This document shows, piece after piece, positions 27,075-31,760 of a stretch of 31,760 nucleotides of DNA. This stretch comes from a virus. The stretch is taken from IMG/VR virus record IMGVR_UViG_3300028829_004296, positions 1 to 31,760 of that record, one strand, 5' to 3'. The position numbers and the translations under genes are program-made. Under the pieces are notes generated by a model. That model was not told the origin of the DNA, did not search any database, and saw only the letters and a list, made by a program, of their open reading frames with translations. How positions within the stretch are numbered: the first letter of the stretch is position 1; each line of letters starts with the position of its first letter.

Positions 27075-29261
27075 ATGTGGACACCCGATATTCAGCGCAA
27101 TAACGACGTAGGACAGTTTGCCGTCTATGCGTATGCACCAGGCAAGCCGTACACCAATGTCACGATCTTTCGTGACGCGCTAGTAAAAATCGTGTCGTAT
27201 TCATACGGTGACCCGTTCTCCGACGCAACCGCTGAACTTACCTTCCCGCAGTTGACACCGTTCGATGATCCCGAGTCACCGAACTTATGGTTCATTAAAG
27301 AGTGGACTCACTACGACATTTACTGGGTACCCGCTACGACAACCAAGAAGTCCGACCGTGACCTTCCCGTTGTCAATCCAAACACCAACAAGAAGGATAT
27401 GTGGCTGAATTACGGTGACAAGGGTGATCCGATTTGGGAGGGATTCAGCGTCTCTTACACCCCAGCCGAAGGTGGAATGCGGCTACAACTTCAAGGTGCG
27501 CTGTATCAACTTGACCGTTACCTGGCTAAGCCGTTCTATCCCAACCGCCCCGTTGTGATGGAGCGCCTTATCAAGAAGATGTTCAACCCGAACAAGCGCA
27601 AATTAGAGACAAAGAAACTGAAGTACAAGTGGCCTACTGGATACAACAAGGTTGCCCCGGACAAGAAAGAACGCACGATATATTCACCGAAAGGTGTTAA
27701 GCCAGGTAACAGATGGTCTGGCATGGCAACCAGAGATACTGGCACTTGGCAGCGAGCACTCACCGGATTCGTTCAAGATTTGCTTGCCAATATGTACACA
27801 GATGATGAGTCTGGCGTTGAGGCTGGTAACCAGTGGACTGTCCGTAAGCGACCGGGACGACGACCCGTACTGGAAGTCAGAGACCGATTCCGTCCACCGG
27901 ACTTTGAGGTCTGGTATGGCACACCGGGCGTTGAAGCCAGCCTGACCCGTGACGGAATGGCTACCGTCAATATCATCTACGGCCAAGGCGTGAGTTATGA
28001 AGGCGTAACGTGGACGCGCTCACTGTTCTTGAACAAGGGACGCTTCACCGATTACGACCCTGTTGCTGCTGACCCGAACTTCTTTCCATACAAGAACAAG
28101 AAGACGAAGAAGAAAGAGGGAATGCCCGCCGAGACGTTGATTAAGTTCAACAACGGCGTTGGCGAAGACGAGGGCGTTAAGGCAGCGGAGAAGATGCTGT
28201 TGCGCGACATGGACCCAGGTTGGACCGGCAACATCACACTCAAAGCCGATGCAACAGCCAGCATGACTAAATGGAAGATCACCGCAGGCATGACCTTGTT
28301 GCTTCGTGGCTGGGCAGGCAATACCGATGGTTTGCGACTCCATATCTCTGAAGCCATTCATAACGTAGAAGACAACTCAGTGAGTCTGCGAGTTGATACT
28401 CGTTACCGTGATCTGTTAACGCTGGAGCAAGTACAAGCCACCGTGCGTGATCCGTTGACTCCGGTAAAGATGCTGCAAGTCAACAAGCGGTCATTGCTCA
28501 TTGAAGACCTCTTAGTGCCGTGGGACTACAACCAATCAGGGATTATTCCACTAGGCGCTAAGTCATTCTTCAATGAATTACCGGACCATGCACGTTATCC
28601 GTGGGAAAGGTGGACTAAGAAGAATCCACCGAAAGACAACGAAGAGTTTTATATCCGCTGTGACGCTAGCGAAGATAAAGCCAGTGAACGCTGGGGCAAA
28701 GGTAAAGTCATCATGTCTCAGGCTGGCTCAGCCAGAATGATGCAGATTATGGCCGTTGACCGTAACGGCAACAGGCTCAAAATACCGTTCCATGTCTCTA
28801 TCTACTACGACGAAGAAGTTACTTATCCGACAAGTTCTATAGGTGATCCTCCTCAAAGCGAGATGACCTCACCGTGGTTGCCGTACACCTTTGAGGTTAT
28901 TGGCCCCGATGGTGAGCCAATTGCTCCTACTGGTGACGGTCCAGAAACACAACCAGACCCGACGTTTATCGTTGGCTGGGGTAACTGGGAACAGAAGGCT
29001 GGGTTCTCACCTAACCGTGAATCAGATGGCGCTTCACCGACAGGAATGTTGTGGGATGAATCTATCTGGTCGTGGAACATGGCTAGTCAGCGCGCTGGTA
29101 ATTTTGAGCCGTTTTATTACAGCGACGAAGACGACATGATTAATCGTGACAAGAATAATCAAAGAGCAGAAGCCCGTTCGTTGTGGGTTCATTGCTACGC
29201 CGAGCACACCGCAGATGTGTATTTCGTTGGCCGTATCTACCGACTAGAGCCGGGAACTTAA
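27075..29261 (+). CDS. Minor tail / baseplate hub-like protein (728 aa)
   Basis: ATG 1 nt after the previous stop. The N-terminal half recalls the tail-hub family (gp27/Gp37-like): a PFSDATAELTFPQLTPFDDP segment, WTHYDIYWV, WEGFSVSYTPAEGGMRLQL and GALYQLDRYLAKPFYP. The middle has ITAGMTLLLRGWAGNTDGL and DNSVSLRVDTRYRDLLTLEQ, also usual in hub proteins. The C-terminal 250 residues are Trp/Tyr-rich beta structure, possibly a carbohydrate-binding extension. It probably forms the tail-tip ring that connects to receptor-binding proteins. Confidence 0.74.
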   Translation: MWTPDIQRNNDVGQFAVYAYAPGKPYTNVTIFRDALVKIVSYSYGDPFSDATAELTFPQLTPFDDPESPNLWFIKEWTHYDIYWVPATTTKKSDRDLPVVNPNTNKKDMWLNYGDKGDPIWEGFSVSYTPAEGGMRLQLQGALYQLDRYLAKPFYPNRPVVMERLIKKMFNPNKRKLETKKLKYKWPTGYNKVAPDKKERTIYSPKGVKPGNRWSGMATRDTGTWQRALTGFVQDLLANMYTDDESGVEAGNQWTVRKRPGRRPVLEVRDRFRPPDFEVWYGTPGVEASLTRDGMATVNIIYGQGVSYEGVTWTRSLFLNKGRFTDYDPVAADPNFFPYKNKKTKKKEGMPAETLIKFNNGVGEDEGVKAAEKMLLRDMDPGWTGNITLKADATASMTKWKITAGMTLLLRGWAGNTDGLRLHISEAIHNVEDNSVSLRVDTRYRDLLTLEQVQATVRDPLTPVKMLQVNKRSLLIEDLLVPWDYNQSGIIPLGAKSFFNELPDHARYPWERWTKKNPPKDNEEFYIRCDASEDKASERWGKGKVIMSQAGSARMMQIMAVDRNGNRLKIPFHVSIYYDEEVTYPTSSIGDPPQSEMTSPWLPYTFEVIGPDGEPIAPTGDGPETQPDPTFIVGWGNWEQKAGFSPNRESDGASPTGMLWDESIWSWNMASQRAGNFEPFYYSDEDDMINRDKNNQRAEARSLWVHCYAEHTADVYFVGRIYRLEPGT

Positions 29262-31652
29262 ATGCCCGAGATGAAGTGGTGGGGGTACTACCTCAAACGG
29301 TACTCTAACCAAGCATGGCAAGTAGACGAAGACTCTTTTGCTGCTTACTTCACAGGTGGGAATAACAACGGCAAAAATGGCACAGCAGTAATTCACGGTC
29401 GCAACCAGACAAGCGCAATTGGTCCAACTTGGTATTTCCCACATACCCTTTATAACCTCGACAAAATTTTCAATAATGTGACTTATGCGCTGACTGAAGA
29501 AGACCCAAGAGTCAATTACATGGTTATTGATTGCCAGAACTATCCTGAAAAATGGCGCAGTGACAGCGGTGGTCTTCGTGCGAACTTCTGGCGATATAAC
29601 GGCCAGAACGCCGGAGCCTTTCAAGGCTACTATGCAGGATACATCGCTCCTATGCTCCAAAATGTTGCCTCAGTTCCTTTTACTAAATACGGCATCGAGG
29701 GCAAAACAAGAATCAATTATAGACCGGGTTATCGCTCGGGTACTGACTCAGAGAACAGGGGTTACTTCGATTCTGATGAGGTGTTGGTTAGGCCAAACCC
29801 TGAAGAATACATAATGATTGGTGCGTGCCATCCCAGATGGGGTACCGGCGGTAACGCGCCACGATATGTCCGTCATCCTGGCGATGACTCACCAAACACC
29901 AACAATGAAGAGATTTATCCAGTAGGTTCAAGCACTACAGAATATGTAGGCAACGCGGTGTTCTATTACGCCGCGCGTGCTCGCGCACAAACTAGAGAAG
30001 ACCTCAAGCCTGACCGTAAGCAGCCACCGAGAACTTTGACGTTGCGTACCTTTTGGCGAGAACCGATGGAGAACGTCGTAGCCAACTTGGTCGAAGGCGA
30101 GCCAAGCACCGTCACAGTGACATACGACCCCGACACATGGGGAATACAATTTGACGAGCAAGGCAATTCTTATTGGCGCAATCCCGACTTAACATTTACT
30201 AACTACACTTTAGGCGCTAGGCCAGCCGAAGCAGGTCCAGACTGGATGCCTATAAGCAAATTGCGGATAACAAGTTATCTTGAGCCAGAAACATGCGATA
30301 TTAAAGGTAATATCGGAACTCATAAGTACCACTACATTGAGTTCTCGCCGATGGAGCAGGTTGAATGGCGAGGCGTAGGCGCTCAGTTCAGTCAGCCTAA
30401 CGGATATGACGACCAACATCTGAAGTTCTACGAGACGCGCGGCTACACGAATCAAACAGGTAGTTACGACACTAGAGGCTTGCCTTACAACAAAAACGGC
30501 ACCAACTATCACATGAGCGGCGGTGTGTTCTTGTGTACCGGAACGTCTATTACCGTGCCGATGGAAGGCAGATTCAGAAGAACCAGTGACGATCCTGACA
30601 TACCTGTATGGACATACTCTTTTGCATCTTGGGATAATTTCACCGGCACCTTTATTAGTGGATATACGTCTAGCAATGCGTGGGCTGCTTTTGATACTAA
30701 TTTTTATTTCTCGTCTAACAAAAACCCATATCCGCGTCCAGCCGGAGTCTCTACCGATGTGATGAAAGACGCTGATGTACTTAATTACCACACTTGGTAT
30801 CCAGCAGAGCGCGGCTCGCTTCTGAACTACTGCCCGTACAGGAATGGGGCAGCGCCGTACACATATAACAACAACTACCGCGCACCTTTCGCTAATCCCG
30901 TCATCATTGATAACAAGGCGTACACATGGACGCTCAACTATCAGAAACAGTACATATTGGTCACCGTTGATATGGGTGAAGAACTGTCTATGGAAGTTGA
31001 AGTGCGAGATGAGTTACCGAAAAAACTCACTGACGAGATGCCACTGTTTAAGATTCTGACAGAGGGTAAAACTCCCGAGGGCTTGTACTATCCAGAGCCG
31101 CAGATGTTCTTGTATGAGTCTGCTGGCAAAAGGCACATAGAAAGAAAGAACTCTGCTTATTACTGGGTTCAGGCTTTTAGCGGTAACGGTCAAACTGGCG
31201 GTGACCGCACTACAAGAGTGCCTCAAGCGATTGCTCCAAACGAATCTGGCACCATTGTGGTTACCGAGACGTATTACCACGGTTGGCAGTTACCTATCGA
31301 GCCTGTGACGTTTGTGCGCGCTTCGCGGGTAGACGGCAAAACTATTCGTACAGATACTTACGGTGCAGGAACGTCGTATTACGGCAATGGTTATTGGGCA
31401 CAACCACCTATCACTCGTGGTTCGGAATACTTTCGAGACATTGAATTTGGTGGCTGGGATTATCATTACTCTAGAGGCTCACATCGCGTTTTCATTTTCG
31501 ATTACAAAGATGTGGGGTATGGCGAGCCGATCCCTCTCAAGTTGAATCAAAGAGATGACGGCTTAGGAATACATGGTGGCCCTGGTCGCTTGGGGTATTT
31601 TGGGCAAAGTGGGGGCTGGTCTTCCAGATTGAAGAGCGGAGGCTCGTGGTGA
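29262..31652 (+). CDS. Large tail-tip / receptor-binding candidate (796 aa)
   Basis: The ATG directly abuts the previous stop. The protein is very rich in Tyr, Trp, Asn and Gly, with few charged runs and no coiled coil. This composition is common in beta-structured tail-tip and fibre proteins. The C-terminal 45 residues are glycine-rich (GLGIHGGPGRLGYFGQSGGW). No catalytic motif, glycosidase signature or peptidase box is visible to me. Position at the end of the tail block suggests host recognition. It may be a new family. Confidence 0.6.
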   Translation: MPEMKWWGYYLKRYSNQAWQVDEDSFAAYFTGGNNNGKNGTAVIHGRNQTSAIGPTWYFPHTLYNLDKIFNNVTYALTEEDPRVNYMVIDCQNYPEKWRSDSGGLRANFWRYNGQNAGAFQGYYAGYIAPMLQNVASVPFTKYGIEGKTRINYRPGYRSGTDSENRGYFDSDEVLVRPNPEEYIMIGACHPRWGTGGNAPRYVRHPGDDSPNTNNEEIYPVGSSTTEYVGNAVFYYAARARAQTREDLKPDRKQPPRTLTLRTFWREPMENVVANLVEGEPSTVTVTYDPDTWGIQFDEQGNSYWRNPDLTFTNYTLGARPAEAGPDWMPISKLRITSYLEPETCDIKGNIGTHKYHYIEFSPMEQVEWRGVGAQFSQPNGYDDQHLKFYETRGYTNQTGSYDTRGLPYNKNGTNYHMSGGVFLCTGTSITVPMEGRFRRTSDDPDIPVWTYSFASWDNFTGTFISGYTSSNAWAAFDTNFYFSSNKNPYPRPAGVSTDVMKDADVLNYHTWYPAERGSLLNYCPYRNGAAPYTYNNNYRAPFANPVIIDNKAYTWTLNYQKQYILVTVDMGEELSMEVEVRDELPKKLTDEMPLFKILTEGKTPEGLYYPEPQMFLYESAGKRHIERKNSAYYWVQAFSGNGQTGGDRTTRVPQAIAPNESGTIVVTETYYHGWQLPIEPVTFVRASRVDGKTIRTDTYGAGTSYYGNGYWAQPPITRGSEYFRDIEFGGWDYHYSRGSHRVFIFDYKDVGYGEPIPLKLNQRDDGLGIHGGPGRLGYFGQSGGWSSRLKSGGSW

Positions 31653-31760
31653 GTTTAGGTAACTACTGGGGTAATGAGGCTCTGGACTTCTTACTTAACG
31701 GCAGAAAGGTGTGGGTATCACTCCACACAGCCAACCCAGGAGCAACAGGCCAGGTATCTA
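31649..31760 (+). CDS. Tail/head-fibre-type structural protein, N-terminal part (runs off right edge)
   Basis: GTG start overlapping the previous TGA by 4 nt; 37 residues are visible before the window ends. The sequence MSLGNYWGNEALDFLLNGRK, then VWVSLHTANPGATGQVS, matches the opening of the family seen at 25272 (LLLDAI, LYLAL, T-PE-PF), with the typical SLHTANPG motif. Partial at the right edge. Confidence 0.68.
   Translation, partial: MSLGNYWGNEALDFLLNGRKVWVSLHTANPGATGQVS

Noticed and set aside
1-31760. CRISPR arrays, insertion sequences, integrase and attachment sites
   Set aside because: No regularly spaced repeats, transposase or integrase motifs were seen. The Cas4-like nuclease has no cas1 neighbour.

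Overview
The window looks like part of a long-tailed (siphovirus-like) bacteriophage genome that infects an actinobacterium. The phage assignment rests on a tail tape-measure C-terminus at the left edge, a block of minor tail protein genes at the right edge, a terminase-small-subunit-like gene and a phage replication module. The actinobacterial host is inferred from two separate WhiB-type iron-sulfur regulators (22510-22809 and 23619-23960), a family essentially restricted to actinobacteria and their phages. Genes are packed tightly, with 1-17 nt overlaps, strong AAGGAGG-type ribosome sites and frequent GTG or TTG starts. Base composition looks moderate by eye rather than very GC-rich. No capsid, large terminase, lysis or integrase gene is visible, so the window is only a fragment of the genome.

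Layout. (1) 1-1239, plus strand: 3' end of the tape-measure gene. (2) 1268-13268, minus strand: a 12-kb accessory region of about 30 mostly small genes, transcribed leftward. Few are recognisable: a 538-aa AAA+ ATPase, a ParB-like protein, a ribbon-helix-helix-like protein, an exported protein and a small membrane protein. At least nine are small cysteine-pair (zinc-ribbon-like) proteins. Six of the minus-strand genes are under 60 codons and were found by reading the gaps. Three genes at 11.4-12.9 kb carry nearly identical 5' leaders. (3) 13269-13996: a 0.7-kb stretch without genes. It holds a good sigma70-type promoter, about 550 nt of densely paired sequence and a strong intrinsic terminator, which is the layout of a long structured non-coding RNA. 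A pseudoknot-capable leader follows, just before the helicase gene. (4) 13997-23622, plus strand: replication and recombination. The genes are a DnaB-like helicase, a DnaG-like primase, a gp32-like ssDNA-binding candidate, small helix-turn-helix proteins, a compact DNA polymerase III alpha subunit, an HNH nuclease, a Cas4/RecB-like exonuclease, WhiB no. 1 and a RuvC-like resolvase. A tRNA-like cloverleaf sits in the polymerase leader. (5) 23619-31760, plus strand: WhiB no. 2, a terminase-small-subunit-like protein, then minor tail and receptor-binding-type structural genes running off the right edge.

How the parts fit. The rightward module gives the phage its own helicase-primase-polymerase core plus processing nucleases, which suggests considerable independence from host replication. 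The two WhiB proteins probably retune host or phage transcription. The leftward region resembles the early host-takeover regions of actinophages: many small host-interaction candidates, often zinc-binding, separated by hairpins that mostly lack a U-tract. The least explained elements are the long RNA at about 13.3-13.9 kb, the repeated leaders at 11.7-12.9 kb and the tRNA-like leader at 18.43-18.53 kb.
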